The notes below the pieces were generated by a model. The model searched no databases. It was not told the origin of the DNA and saw only the letters and a program-made list of their open reading frames with translations. A stretch of 64,000 nucleotides of DNA, from positions 1 to 64,000 of the forward strand of contig NZ_JAGEOJ010000022.1 in NCBI RefSeq assembly GCF_017573505.1, read 5' to 3'. This stretch comes from Actinomadura barringtoniae (GTDB lineage: Bacteria > Actinomycetota > Actinomycetes > Streptosporangiales > Streptosporangiaceae). Position numbers and translations under genes: made by a program. Shown one piece after another: positions 26,106 to 35,248 of this stretch (the first letter of the stretch is position 1; the number at the start of each line of letters is the position of its first letter).

Positions 26106-27974
26106 GTGACAGCCCGCAGGATCGCCGCACTGTCCCTGGCACTGGCCCTTGCGGCCCTGCTCCCGGCCGCCGGCACCGCGCACGCCGCACCACCCGCACC
26201 CGCCGCACCACCCGCACCCAGCGCACCCGCCGAACCGGTCGCCACCGGTCCCGCGACCCGCACGGTCACGACGGCCGCCGGAGACCAGGTCGTCATCGAT
26301 CGACGGGCAGGAGGATCCCCGCAGGTCACCGTCGCACCGCGCGCGGGCCACAAGACCTCGTTCGCCACCGTGGTCGGCGACGACACGATCACGGTGACGG
26401 CGCTGGACGACCGCTCGCATCCGACCCGGCTGGGGCTGGACGGCCGGGTCAAGGCCGCCGAACCACAGCCGAGAGCGCTGGCGGCGGACGATCCGGACAT
26501 TGTGGACCTGACGATCCCCACGACCGACCGCGACGGCAACCCGGGCACCCTGTTCGGCGCGTTCATCCTCATCACCAACACCGAGACGCACCAGGGGTTC
26601 TATCCGCCGGTGGACGCCGACGGCGTCGCGCGCGTCCAGGTGCCCGCCGGGACCTACGAGGTCTCCGGCATCGTCACCACCGGAACGGCCTGGAGCAGCG
26701 GGTTCATGCAGGTGGTCCGGCTGGAGGCCGGGGCGCGCGAGGTCCCCTTCGACGCCCGCCGGACGACCCCGGTGGAGATCACCAACGACCAGCCGGACGC
26801 CGTCCTCTCGCAGGCGGTGGCGCAGCTGGTCTGGCAGTCCGGGGGCCTGGGCAGCGGGCTGTTCCTGCGCGGGGACGCGCACACGCGCATGTCCGTCCAG
26901 ACCGTCAGCGGCCCCGATCTGGCCTACAACCTGTCCACGGTCTGGGAGCAGGGCGAGAACGTCTTCCGCGACCACACCTACACGGTCGGGTCGGTCCCGG
27001 CCGACCCCGGCCTGCGCACCCGCAAGGCCGATCTCGCCCGCATCCTGACCGACGTCCGGTCCCAGGGGGTGGCGGCGAACGGCTGGCTGCGCTGGTCGGC
27101 GACTACGCCCGGCATGGGCCCGATCACTCCGGAGCCGATGGGCGTCACCCGGGCGGTCCCCGACACGTTCACCGTCTACCTGCGGCCGGACAAGAACATC
27201 AGCTGGCACACCGAAGTCTGGCTCTACGGGACCGATCCGTACGACAGCCCCACCCGGATCTACCGGGGGCCGCGCACCTACCGGCCCGGCCCGCAGGTCG
27301 ACATCATGAACGCGGCCGTCCTCGGCCACACCCCCGACCAGCAGACACCCAGCACGCGGACCGGGGACGCGGTGCACGTCGACTCGGGCTGCCCGTTCAC
27401 CGGCGCCCTCGACGACTGCGGCATGGACGGCACACTCGGCGGAACGCTGGCGCTCAGCAAGGGCGACACGGTCCTCGCCGAGAAGCAGATCCCCGACGGC
27501 TGGAGCTGGTACTGGCTCGACGCCACGCTCCCGCCCGAGGACGCCGCCTACACCCTGCGCGAATCACTGACCCGCAAGAGCGCACAGGCCACTCTGGCCA
27601 CCAAGACCGAATCGGCATGGACGTTCCGTTCGTCCCATACGGCCGAGGCACGGAAACTGCCGCTGCTTTCGGTCGCCTTCCTGCCCGCGCCGCTGAACGC
27701 GCACAATTCCGCGCCCAAGGGCCGGCCGACGGCGATCCCGTACTGGGTCAGGCGCGGCACGCCCGACGCGGCGCCCACGTCGATCGCGATCGAGGCGTCC
27801 TTCGACGACGGGGCGACCTGGAAGCGCGTGCCGGTCAGCGGAACGCCGTCCGTCGGGACCGTCACGGTCACGCCGCCCGCCGGGGCCGAGTTCGTCTCGC
27901 TGCGGGTCACGGCCGCGGACACGGCGGGCAACGGTGTCGTACAGACCGTCACCCGCGCCTATCACGTCGGCTGA
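26106..27974 (+). CDS. Exported protein resembling the non-catalytic part of subtilases
   Basis: A 622-residue secreted protein. A signal peptide (ARRIAALSLALALAALLPAA, cleavage after AHA) is followed by a Pro/Ala-rich linker and RTVTTAAGDQVVIDRRAGG, which resembles the start of actinobacterial subtilisin-like propeptides. The rest matches, in style, the beta-rich C-terminal region of those proteases (ADSGW-type WYWLDATLPPEDAAYTL; final FDDGATWKRVPVSG and VSLRVTAADTAGNG). The Asp/His/Ser catalytic motifs are not present, so no peptidase activity is predicted. GTG 26106 is preferred because CCAGGAG lies eight bases upstream; GTG 26097 would overlap that site. Function unknown. Confidence 0.65.
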   Translation: MTARRIAALSLALALAALLPAAGTAHAAPPAPAAPPAPSAPAEPVATGPATRTVTTAAGDQVVIDRRAGGSPQVTVAPRAGHKTSFATVVGDDTITVTALDDRSHPTRLGLDGRVKAAEPQPRALAADDPDIVDLTIPTTDRDGNPGTLFGAFILITNTETHQGFYPPVDADGVARVQVPAGTYEVSGIVTTGTAWSSGFMQVVRLEAGAREVPFDARRTTPVEITNDQPDAVLSQAVAQLVWQSGGLGSGLFLRGDAHTRMSVQTVSGPDLAYNLSTVWEQGENVFRDHTYTVGSVPADPGLRTRKADLARILTDVRSQGVAANGWLRWSATTPGMGPITPEPMGVTRAVPDTFTVYLRPDKNISWHTEVWLYGTDPYDSPTRIYRGPRTYRPGPQVDIMNAAVLGHTPDQQTPSTRTGDAVHVDSGCPFTGALDDCGMDGTLGGTLALSKGDTVLAEKQIPDGWSWYWLDATLPPEDAAYTLRESLTRKSAQATLATKTESAWTFRSSHTAEARKLPLLSVAFLPAPLNAHNSAPKGRPTAIPYWVRRGTPDAAPTSIAIEASFDDGATWKRVPVSGTPSVGTVTVTPPAGAEFVSLRVTAADTAGNGVVQTVTRAYHVG

Positions 27975-28149
27975 GACCGGCCGGGAGGGGAACATCCTAA
28001 GGTCGGAACACAAGTCCCTCCATTAGTCGGATCCGGGGGCGGATCAAAGGCCGGATAATCGGTTGCGAAAATGGTTGGGCCCGGAGAATATGCCTGCCGG
28101 GCTGCGTTCTCTCAGCCATCCATCCCTTGCCTCAACCGAGAGTTCCCGC

Positions 28150-29883
28150 GTGCTGATCCGACTTCTCCGGTCCCATCTCGGGCCCTACAAACGGCCCATC
28201 GGCCTCCTCGTGCTCCTGCAGCTGGCGGCCACCATCGCCGCGCTGTACCTGCCCACGCTGAACGCCGACATCATCGACGAGGGCGTGGTCAAGGGCGACA
28301 CCGGAGCGATCATGAAGTTCGGCGCCATCATGATCGCCGTGACCCTGGTCCAGGTGCTGGGCTCGGTCGCCGCCGTCTTCTTCAGCGCCCGCACCGCGAT
28401 GGCGGTGGGCCGCGACATCCGGGCGTCGATCTTCGACCGGGTGCAGCGGTTCTCCGCCCGCGAGGTGGGCCAGTTCGGCGCCCCGTCGCTGATCACCCGG
28501 ACCACCAACGACGTCCAGCAGGTCCAGATGCTGGTGCTGATGACCTTCACGCTGATGGTCTCCGCGCCGATCATGGGCATCGGCGGCATCATCCTGGCGC
28601 TCAGCCTGGACGTGCCGCTGTCCACCGTGCTGATCGCGGTGGTGCCGATCCTGGGCCTGCTGGTGACGCTGCTGGTCCGGAGGCTGCGCCCGCTGTTCCG
28701 CGGTATGCAGGAACGGCTGGACGTCGTCAACCGGGTGCTGCGCGAGCAGATCACCGGCATCCGGGTGATCCGCGCGTTCGTCCGCGACGACCACGAGCGG
28801 GACCGGTTCGGCGATGCCAACGTCGAGCTCACCGACGTGTCGCTGCGCGCGGGCCGCCTGATGGCGCTGATGTTCCCGCTGGTGATGACCGTCGTGAACG
28901 TGACGAGCGTGGCGGTGCTGTGGTTCGGCGGTCACCGGATCGACGACGGGAGCATGCAGATCGGGGCGCTGACGGCGTTCCTCAGCTACCTCATGCAGAT
29001 CCTGATGTCGGTGATGATGGCGACCTTCATGTTCATGATGGTGCCGCGCGCCGAGGTCTGCGCCGAGCGGATCGAGGAGGTGCTCGGCACCGACACCAGC
29101 GTCGTGCCGCCCGCCGAGCCGGTCGCCACGCTCAGCCGGGAGGGCCGGCTGGAGCTGCGCGGCGCCTCGTTCCGCTACCCGGGCGCCGAGGAACGGGTGC
29201 TGTGCGACGTCGACCTGGTCGCCGGGCCCGGTGAGACCACGGCCGTGATCGGCTCGACCGGCAGCGGCAAGACGACGCTGCTCGGGCTGGTCCCCCGGCT
29301 CTTCGACGTCACCGGCGGCCAGGTGCTGATCGACGGGGTGGACGTACGGGAGCTGGATCCGGCGCTGCTGGCCGAGACGGTCGGCATGGCGCCGCAGAAG
29401 CCCTACCTGTTCTCCGGCACCGTCGCGACCAACCTGCGCTACGGCCGCCCCGACGCGACCGACGAGGAGCTGTGGCGGGCCCTGGAGGTCGCCCAGGCCA
29501 AGGACTTCGTCGAGGCGATGGCCGAGGGCCTGGACGCGCCGATCGCCCAGGGCGGCACCAACGTGTCCGGCGGCCAGCGCCAGCGCCTGGCGATCGCCCG
29601 GCTGCTGGTGCACCGGCCCGAGATCTACCTGTTCGACGACTCGTTCTCGGCCCTGGACTACGCGACCGACGCGGCGCTCCGGGCGGCCCTGGACCGCGAG
29701 GTGTCGAACGCCACCGTGGTGATCGTCGCCCAGCGAGTGAGCACCATCCGCGACGCCGACCGGATCATCGTTCTCGACGAGGGGCGCGTCGTCGGCACCG
29801 GCACCCATCACGAGCTGATGGCCGACAACCCCACCTACCGGGAGATCGTGCTCTCCCAGCTCACCGAGCAGGAGGCCGCGTGA
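28150..29883 (+). CDS. ABC exporter half-transporter with degenerate ATP site
   Basis: A 577-residue fused membrane-ATPase protein. Six membrane segments (about 15-300) precede an ATPase domain with Walker A GSTGSGKTT (about 368), signature NVSGGQRQR (about 471) and Walker B region IYLFDDSFSALD (about 495). The catalytic Glu after Walker B is Asp, the pattern of the degenerate site in heterodimeric exporters such as TM287/288. It pairs with the overlapping downstream gene (stop/start GTGA). GTG 28150 gives the normal N-terminus (VLIRLLRSHLGPYKRP); a longer TTG frame from 28063 has no family support. Exports drugs, lipids or peptides; substrate unknown. Confidence 0.88.
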   Translation: MLIRLLRSHLGPYKRPIGLLVLLQLAATIAALYLPTLNADIIDEGVVKGDTGAIMKFGAIMIAVTLVQVLGSVAAVFFSARTAMAVGRDIRASIFDRVQRFSAREVGQFGAPSLITRTTNDVQQVQMLVLMTFTLMVSAPIMGIGGIILALSLDVPLSTVLIAVVPILGLLVTLLVRRLRPLFRGMQERLDVVNRVLREQITGIRVIRAFVRDDHERDRFGDANVELTDVSLRAGRLMALMFPLVMTVVNVTSVAVLWFGGHRIDDGSMQIGALTAFLSYLMQILMSVMMATFMFMMVPRAEVCAERIEEVLGTDTSVVPPAEPVATLSREGRLELRGASFRYPGAEERVLCDVDLVAGPGETTAVIGSTGSGKTTLLGLVPRLFDVTGGQVLIDGVDVRELDPALLAETVGMAPQKPYLFSGTVATNLRYGRPDATDEELWRALEVAQAKDFVEAMAEGLDAPIAQGGTNVSGGQRQRLAIARLLVHRPEIYLFDDSFSALDYATDAALRAALDREVSNATVVIVAQRVSTIRDADRIIVLDEGRVVGTGTHHELMADNPTYREIVLSQLTEQEAA

Positions 29884-31946
29884 CAACCCCGAATGGCCAG
29901 AACGGCCCGGGCGGACAGAACGGCCAGGGCGGGCAGAACGGCTCGGCCGGCCAGAACGGGCCGAGCGGGCAGAACGGCTCGGGCGAGCAGAAACCCACGT
30001 CGGCGCCGCGTCGCGGCCCGGCGCCGATGGCGGGCCCGGCCCGCTTCATGGCCGGCGGCCCGGTCGAGAAGTCGATGGACTTCAAGGGGTCCAGCCGCCG
30101 CCTGCTGGGCCTGATGAAGCCCGAGCGGACCTCGCTGTACGCCGTGCTGGGGTTCAGCGCGATCGGCGTGGCGCTCACGGTCACCGGCCCGCGGATCCTC
30201 GGCCACGCCACCGACCTGATCTTCGCGGGCGTGGTCGGGCGGCAACTGCCCGCGGGCGTCACCAAGGAGCAGGCGATCGAGAACCTGCGCCACACCGGCA
30301 AGGGCGGCGTCGCCGACCTGCTGCAAAGCACCGACTTCACTCCCGGCCAGGGGATCGACTTCGACGCCGTGGGCAAGGTCCTGCTCACCGTCCTGGCGAT
30401 CTACGCGCTGGCCGGGGTCTTCGGCGTGATCCAGGGCCGGCTGGCCGCGCGCGTGATCCAGCGTTCCATGTCCCGGCTGCGCACCCAGGTCGAGGACAAG
30501 CTCGGCCGGCTGCCGCTGTCCTACTTCGACAAGCAGCCGCGCGGCGAGGTGCTGAGCCGTACGACCAACGACATCGACAACATCGGCCAGACCCTGCAGC
30601 AGACCATGGGCCAGCTGGTGAACTCGCTGCTCACCATCATCGGCGTGCTGGCGATGATGTTCTGGATCTCCTGGCTGCTGGCGCTCATCGCGCTGGTCAC
30701 GGTGCCGGTCTCGGTGGTCGTCGCCGCCCAGGTCGGCAAGCGGGCGCAGCCGCAGTTCGTCAAGCAGTGGCGGACGACCGGCAAGCTGAACGCCCACATC
30801 GAGGAGATGTACACCGGCCACGCGGTGGTCAAGGTCTTCGGCCGCGAGGCCGAGGCCGCCGAGGCGTTCCACAAGGAGAACGAGGCGCTCTACCGCTCCT
30901 CGTTCCGCGCCCAGTTCATCTCCGGGATCATCCAGCCCGCGATGATGTTCATCGGCAACCTCAACTACGTGCTGGTCGCGGTCGTCGGCGGGCTCCGGGT
31001 CGCCTCGGGCGCGCTGTCCATCGGTGACGTCCAGGCGTTCATCCAGTACTCGCGGCAGTTCACCCAGCCGCTCACCCAGGTCGCGAGCATGTCCAACCTG
31101 GTGCAGTCCGGGGTGGCCTCGGCCGAGCGGGTGTTCGAGCTGCTGGACGCGCCGGAGCAGCCGGCCGACCCGGTGGACCCGGCGCGGCCCGAGGAACTGC
31201 GTGGCGAGGTCGCGATGGAGCACGTGTCGTTCCGCTACGACCTGGACAAGCCGCTGATCGAGGACCTGTCGCTCAAGGTCGAGCCCGGCCACACGGTCGC
31301 GATCGTCGGCCCGACCGGCGCGGGCAAGACCACGCTGGTCAACCTGCTGATGCGGTTCTACGACGTGACCGGCGGCCGGATCCTGCTGGACGGCACCGAC
31401 ATCGCCGCGATGTCCCGCGAGGAGCTGCGCGCCGACATCGGCATGGTCCTGCAGGACACCTGGCTGTTCGGCGGCACGATCGCCGACAACATCGCCTACG
31501 GCCGCCAGAACGCCACCCGCGAGCAGGTCGAGGAGGCCGCGAAGGAGGCGCACGCCGACCGGTTCATCCGCACCCTGCCCGACGGCTACGACACCGTGAT
31601 CGACGACGAGGGCACCGGCGTCAGCGCGGGCGAGAAGCAGCTGATCACGATCGCGCGGGCGTTCCTGTCCGACCCGGTGATCCTGGTGCTGGACGAGGCG
31701 ACCAGCTCGGTCGACACCCGTACCGAGGTGCTGATCCAGCACGCCATGGCCACCCTGAGCACCGGCCGGACCAGCTTCATCATCGCCCACCGGCTGTCCA
31801 CGATCCGCGACGCCGACGTGATCCTGGTGATGGAGCACGGCTCGATCGTCGAGCAGGGCACCCACGACGAGTTGCTGGCCTCCCGGGGCGCCTACGCGCG
31901 CCTGTACGAGGCCCAGTTCGCGCAGGCGGTGGCCGAGGTCGACTAG
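29880..31946 (+). CDS. ABC exporter partner subunit with QNG-repeat N-terminus
   Basis: A 688-residue half-exporter. Residues 5-36 are five hexapeptide repeats of the type GQNGPG, an unusual low-complexity cytoplasmic tail. The membrane domain carries a 60-residue insertion between the first two helices (VTKEQAIENLRHTGKGG), as seen in actinobacterial exporters of this type. The ATPase domain has Walker A GPTGAGKTT (about 477), signature GVSAGEKQL (about 581) and a complete Walker B with catalytic Glu, LVLDEATSS (about 602). This is therefore the competent half of the heterodimer. The start overlaps the partner's stop by four bases. TetR gene downstream is convergent. Confidence 0.88.
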   Translation: MTTPNGQNGPGGQNGQGGQNGSAGQNGPSGQNGSGEQKPTSAPRRGPAPMAGPARFMAGGPVEKSMDFKGSSRRLLGLMKPERTSLYAVLGFSAIGVALTVTGPRILGHATDLIFAGVVGRQLPAGVTKEQAIENLRHTGKGGVADLLQSTDFTPGQGIDFDAVGKVLLTVLAIYALAGVFGVIQGRLAARVIQRSMSRLRTQVEDKLGRLPLSYFDKQPRGEVLSRTTNDIDNIGQTLQQTMGQLVNSLLTIIGVLAMMFWISWLLALIALVTVPVSVVVAAQVGKRAQPQFVKQWRTTGKLNAHIEEMYTGHAVVKVFGREAEAAEAFHKENEALYRSSFRAQFISGIIQPAMMFIGNLNYVLVAVVGGLRVASGALSIGDVQAFIQYSRQFTQPLTQVASMSNLVQSGVASAERVFELLDAPEQPADPVDPARPEELRGEVAMEHVSFRYDLDKPLIEDLSLKVEPGHTVAIVGPTGAGKTTLVNLLMRFYDVTGGRILLDGTDIAAMSREELRADIGMVLQDTWLFGGTIADNIAYGRQNATREQVEEAAKEAHADRFIRTLPDGYDTVIDDEGTGVSAGEKQLITIARAFLSDPVILVLDEATSSVDTRTEVLIQHAMATLSTGRTSFIIAHRLSTIRDADVILVMEHGSIVEQGTHDELLASRGAYARLYEAQFAQAVAEVD

Positions 31947-31947
31947 G

Positions 31948-32544
31948 TCAGGCCATGGGCCGGAGGGCGTCGAGCACGAAGGTCGAGACCTCGTCGGCCA
32001 GCTGCTCGGCGGTCTTCGGCCCGTCGGCGCGGTACCAGCGGGGCATCTGGTTGACCATGCCGAGCGCGACCAGCGTGACGGTGTCGGCCGCGACCGAGGG
32101 GTTGAAGACGGCGTCCTTCTGGGCGTCCTCGATAACCCGGCGGAACGTGACGTGGTAGCGGCGCCAGCCGGCCCGCAGGGCGTGCATGTGCTCGCCGTCC
32201 AGCCGGTGCGCCTCGCGGCTGAAGACCTTGGCCTCTCCGATGTGCTCGGCGGTGCTCATGATCAGGTCGGTGAGGATCGTGCGCACCGTCTCGGCGGGCG
32301 GCAGCCCCTCGGCCAGGGCGCGGTCCAGGTCGGCCAGCTGCCGGGTGAGCAGGGAGTGGTAGATCTCGTAGAGGAGATCGTCCTTGGAGTCGAAGTAGTG
32401 GTAGAGCGCCCCCTTGGTCACCTCGGCGGCCTCGACCACCTCCTGGACCGAGGTCCCGGCGAAGCCGCGCGCGGCGAACAGCCGTACCGCCTCGTCCAGG
32501 ATCCGGCGCTCCGTCGCGCTCTCCCGAGGCCTGACGTCCTCCAT
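31948..32544 (-). CDS. TetR/AcrR-family regulator
   Basis: A 198-residue repressor. The helix-turn-helix is GTSVQEVVEAAEVTKGALYHYF (about residues 30-50) and the rest is a helical ligand-binding domain. ATG 32544 has GGAGGAGG at ideal distance; the frame extension to 32586 is not supported. It diverges from the phosphotriesterase-family gene, and the perfect 18-bp palindrome between them (32597-32614) is its likely operator, so it should repress itself and that gene. A link to the convergent ABC exporter is possible but weaker. Confidence 0.88.
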   Translation of the reverse strand: MEDVRPRESATERRILDEAVRLFAARGFAGTSVQEVVEAAEVTKGALYHYFDSKDDLLYEIYHSLLTRQLADLDRALAEGLPPAETVRTILTDLIMSTAEHIGEAKVFSREAHRLDGEHMHALRAGWRRYHVTFRRVIEDAQKDAVFNPSVAADTVTLVALGMVNQMPRWYRADGPKTAEQLADEVSTFVLDALRPMA

Positions 32545-32596
32545 CGCCGTTCCTCCTCCCATTGACGGGTGCGTGCGCCCGGTCATAGCTTGCCAG

Positions 32597-32614
32597 ATAC
32601 CGACCGGTCGGTAT
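32597..32614. promoter_or_regulatory. Perfect 18-bp palindrome, TetR operator
   Basis: ATACCGACCGGTCGGTAT is a perfect palindrome between the divergent TetR and phosphotriesterase-family genes. ACCGACCGGTCGGT-like sites are typical of actinobacterial TetR repressors. Its position would block both promoters. Confidence 0.8.
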
Positions 32615-32642
32615 GGCAGCAGTACGGACGGAGGACTCCCTC

Positions 32643-33620
32643 ATGCCCGCAGTCGAGACCGCGCGCGGACCCGTCGAGGTCGACGCCCTGGGCCGCACCC
32701 TGATGCACGAGCACGTCTTCGTGCTGTCCACAGAGCACGTCCAGAACTACGGCACCGCCGCCTGGTGGGACGAGGAGGAACGCGTCGAGGACGCGATCAC
32801 CAAGCTCCACCAGGTGATCGAGCGGGGCATCACCACGATCGTCGACCCCACCGTGTGGGGGCTCGGCCGCTACATCCCCCGCATCGCCAGGATCGCCGAA
32901 CGCGTGCCCGAGCTCAACATCATCGTGGCGACGGGGATCTACTCCTACAACGACGTCCCGTTCCAGTTCCACTACCGGGGCCCGAACACCCTGCTCGGCG
33001 GGGCCGACCCGATGATCGCCGACTTCACCCGCGACCTCACCGAGGGCATCGCCGGGACCAGCGTGAAGGCCGCGTTCCTCAAGTGCGCCATCGACGAGCC
33101 CGGCCTCACGCCGGGCGTGGAGCGGATCATGCGGGCGGTCGCCGCCACGCATCGCGAGACCGGCGCCCCGGTGAACGTGCACACCCACAGCCCCTCCCAC
33201 GCCGGCCGGGTCGTGGTCGACCTGCTGAGCAAGGAGGGCGTGGACATGACCAAGGTCGTCATCGGCCACGCCGGCGACAGCAACGACGTCGACTACCTGA
33301 TGGAGATGGCCGACACCGGCGCGATCCTCGGCATGGACCGCTTCGGGCTCGACCTGCTGAACCCCACCGCCAGCCGGGTGAGCACGATCGCGACGCTGTG
33401 CGAGCGCGGCTACGCCGACCGGATGGTGCTCAGCCATGACGCCAGCTGCTACATGGACTGGTTCGGCCCCGATCCCGAGCTGCTGCAGGGCATGGCGCCC
33501 AACTGGAACTACCGCCACATCAGCGACGACGTGCTGCCCTCGCTGCGCGCGCTGAACGTCTCCGACGCCCAAATCGACCAGATGCTGATCGACAACCCCC
33601 GCCGCTACTTCACGCGTTAG
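32643..33620 (+). CDS. Phosphotriesterase-family amidohydrolase
   Basis: A 325-residue TIM-barrel metal-dependent hydrolase. Metal ligands are visible as MHEH near residue 21, the bridging lysine in AAFLKCAID, His in NVHTHS, His in VIGHAGD and Asp in LSHDAS. Family members hydrolyse organophosphates, lactones or phospho-sugar lactones; in actinobacteria lactonase-like roles are common. ATG 32643 follows GGACGGAGGAC at correct spacing; the ATG at 32613 lies inside the operator. It is closely similar in sequence to the protein encoded at 45432-46421. Regulated by the divergent TetR. Confidence 0.88.
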   Translation: MPAVETARGPVEVDALGRTLMHEHVFVLSTEHVQNYGTAAWWDEEERVEDAITKLHQVIERGITTIVDPTVWGLGRYIPRIARIAERVPELNIIVATGIYSYNDVPFQFHYRGPNTLLGGADPMIADFTRDLTEGIAGTSVKAAFLKCAIDEPGLTPGVERIMRAVAATHRETGAPVNVHTHSPSHAGRVVVDLLSKEGVDMTKVVIGHAGDSNDVDYLMEMADTGAILGMDRFGLDLLNPTASRVSTIATLCERGYADRMVLSHDASCYMDWFGPDPELLQGMAPNWNYRHISDDVLPSLRALNVSDAQIDQMLIDNPRRYFTR

Positions 33621-33655
33621 ACCGCCTGCTTCGCGTGCCGAGCGCCGGGCCCTCG

Positions 33656-34138
33656 TCACTTCGCGCGCTGAGTGGGCGGGCCGGGCGGGAGAACGCCGAC
33701 GTCGGTCTTGCGGATGTGGTCGTAGACCAGCGAGGTCCGCAGGTCGGCGACGTTGCGGTGCTTGGAGACATGGTCGAGGACGAAGTCGCGCAGCTGGGAG
33801 GTGTCGCGCACCGCGACCTGGACGATGAAGTCGTCGCCGCCCGAGACCACGAACACCGCGATGGTCTCGGGCAGGGCCGTCACGTACTCGCGGAAGGCCT
33901 CCACGGCGGCGCGCTCCTTGGGATGCATCCGCACGTTGATCAGCGCCTGCACGGGCCTGCCGAGAGCGTGCAGGTCGACCTCGGCGTGGTAGCCGGTGAT
34001 CACGCCGCGGCGGCGCAGCGACCGGACCCGTTCCAGGCAGGTCGAGGCGGCAAGGCCCAGGCGCTCGGCCAGGTCCCGGTTGGTCTGCCGCCCGTCCTGC
34101 TGCAGGGCCTGTACGATGTCCGCATCAAGTTCGTCCAT
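33656..34138 (-). CDS. Lrp/AsnC-family regulator
   Basis: A 160-residue protein with an N-terminal helix-turn-helix (TNRDLAERLGLAASTCLERVRSL, about 19-41) and a C-terminal RAM ligand-binding domain (ALINVRMHPKER, VSGGDDFIVQV). It probably senses an amino acid and controls itself and the divergent DUF2000 gene; an inverted repeat lies between them. ATG 34138 follows GGGGGAGAGGAACG. A tail of 15 residues after the RAM domain is Pro-rich. Confidence 0.9.
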   Translation of the reverse strand: MDELDADIVQALQQDGRQTNRDLAERLGLAASTCLERVRSLRRRGVITGYHAEVDLHALGRPVQALINVRMHPKERAAVEAFREYVTALPETIAVFVVSGGDDFIVQVAVRDTSQLRDFVLDHVSKHRNVADLRTSLVYDHIRKTDVGVLPPGPPTQRAK

Positions 34139-34158
34139 CGTTCCTCTCCCCCTCGACT

Positions 34159-34177
34159 TTCCGAACTTAATTCGGAA
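34159..34177. promoter_or_regulatory. Inverted repeat, probable Lrp operator
   Basis: TTCCGAA-CTTAA-TTCGGAA, with perfect 7-base arms and an AT-rich centre, lies 20 bases upstream of the Lrp-type gene and between it and the divergent DUF2000 gene. This is the expected form and place for an Lrp/AsnC binding site. Confidence 0.65.
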
Positions 34178-34257
34178 TCGCGTCTCCTGAGTTGAGGATA
34201 TGACGAACGATCGCGGATTCTCCTGTCAGTACTTCGATCTCTGACGGGGAGGACGCC

Positions 34258-34743
34258 TTGACCTCGACGACCACCACCACGGCTCCCGCCTGGCTGACGG
34301 GCCTCGAACAGCGCCCCGACCTGCCCACCCGCGAGCAGGCCGTGAAGTGGGTGATCGTGGCCGACCGTGAGCTGCCGCGCGGCGTCCAGGCGAACGCCGT
34401 GGCGTGCCTGGCCGCCGCCGTGGGCAGGCAGGCGCCCGCGCTCGTCGGCGAGGGCGCGACCGACGCCTCGGGCAGCCCGCACGCGGGGCTGCCCTGGATC
34501 GGCTGCTCGATCCTGGGCGTCACCGCGCCCATCGTCCGTACGGTCCGCGAGGCGGCGCTCGCCGAGCCGGACCTGCTCGTCGCCGACATGGCGACGGTCG
34601 CGCAGCGGATCAGGGTGTACGACGACTACCGCGCCGCGCTGGCCGGGTCGGCCGACGAGGACATCGCCTACCACGCGGTCAGCATCGCGGGCCCGCGCGC
34701 CCTCGTCGACCGCCTCACCGGTCGCTTTCCCCTGCTGAAGTAG
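34258..34743 (+). CDS. DUF2000-family protein
   Basis: A 161-residue protein with the DUF2000 pattern: KWVIVADRELPRGVQANAVACLAAAVG near the start, PWIGCSILGVTAPIVRTVRE, and YDDYRAALAG near the end. The family has a peptidyl-tRNA-hydrolase-like fold but no established activity that I know of. The TTG start is supported by GGGGAGGACGCC. It diverges from the Lrp regulator, which probably controls it. Its last 29 bases overlap the convergent membrane-protein gene. Confidence 0.78.
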   Translation: MTSTTTTTAPAWLTGLEQRPDLPTREQAVKWVIVADRELPRGVQANAVACLAAAVGRQAPALVGEGATDASGSPHAGLPWIGCSILGVTAPIVRTVREAALAEPDLLVADMATVAQRIRVYDDYRAALAGSADEDIAYHAVSIAGPRALVDRLTGRFPLLK

Positions 34744-35248
34744 CTCTCCTGGAGGAGACGGCCCCGACGACCCGCCGTCCCAGCGGGACGAAGAGCGCGA
34801 GGCCGGCCAGGAGCAGCAGGCCGGTCAGGATCCACTCGTGCGAGCCGGCCGGGTCGTACACGCGCCCCTTGCGGCCCACGTCGACGGCCGTGACCTGCTG
34901 GCCCGTGTGCAGCGTTCCACGGTTCGCGCCGTAGAGGTAGTAGTCGTGGCGCACCGCGGAACCGGAGCCGGGGCCAGAGCTAGAGGCGGGGAGCTGGAAC
35001 GTCCCGTACCAGGTGCACTGCTCGTGCCCGGGATGCTGCACGCACGAGACGCGCTGCGCGGTGAACGTCCCGCGCGGGCCGTCCGCGCGGGCCGCGCGCA
35101 TGACCGGCCCCACGTTCGGCACGGTGATCGCCAGCAGCGCCAGCCCGACGAGGGTGGCCAGCACGACGGTGAACGCGGACGGGGGACGTCGCCGCCGGCC
35201 GGTGGTCCGAGCGGCCGGCGGCTCCCCGGTGGTCCGTACGGCCGTCAT
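34715..35248 (-). CDS. Membrane protein of unknown function
   Basis: A 177-residue protein with two membrane segments, about 26-48 (TVVLATLVGLALLAITV) and about 137-157 (WILTGLLLLAGLALFVPLG). The roughly 85-residue domain between them would lie outside the cell; it holds two cysteines (VSCVQHPGHEQC). A Pro/Arg-rich tail precedes the first helix. The layout resembles small actinobacterial DUF proteins, but I cannot name a family. The ATG overlaps the stop of the upstream membrane gene (ATGA), so the two are one operon under the ECF-type promoter at 35847-35879. Confidence 0.68.
   Translation of the reverse strand: MTAVRTTGEPPAARTTGRRRRPPSAFTVVLATLVGLALLAITVPNVGPVMRAARADGPRGTFTAQRVSCVQHPGHEQCTWYGTFQLPASSSGPGSGSAVRHDYYLYGANRGTLHTGQQVTAVDVGRKGRVYDPAGSHEWILTGLLLLAGLALFVPLGRRVVGAVSSRRATSAGESDR

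Noticed and set aside
32613..32642. Earlier ATG start of the phosphotriesterase-family gene
   Set aside because: This ATG lies inside the TetR palindrome and has no ribosome binding site; ATG 32643 has a good one.
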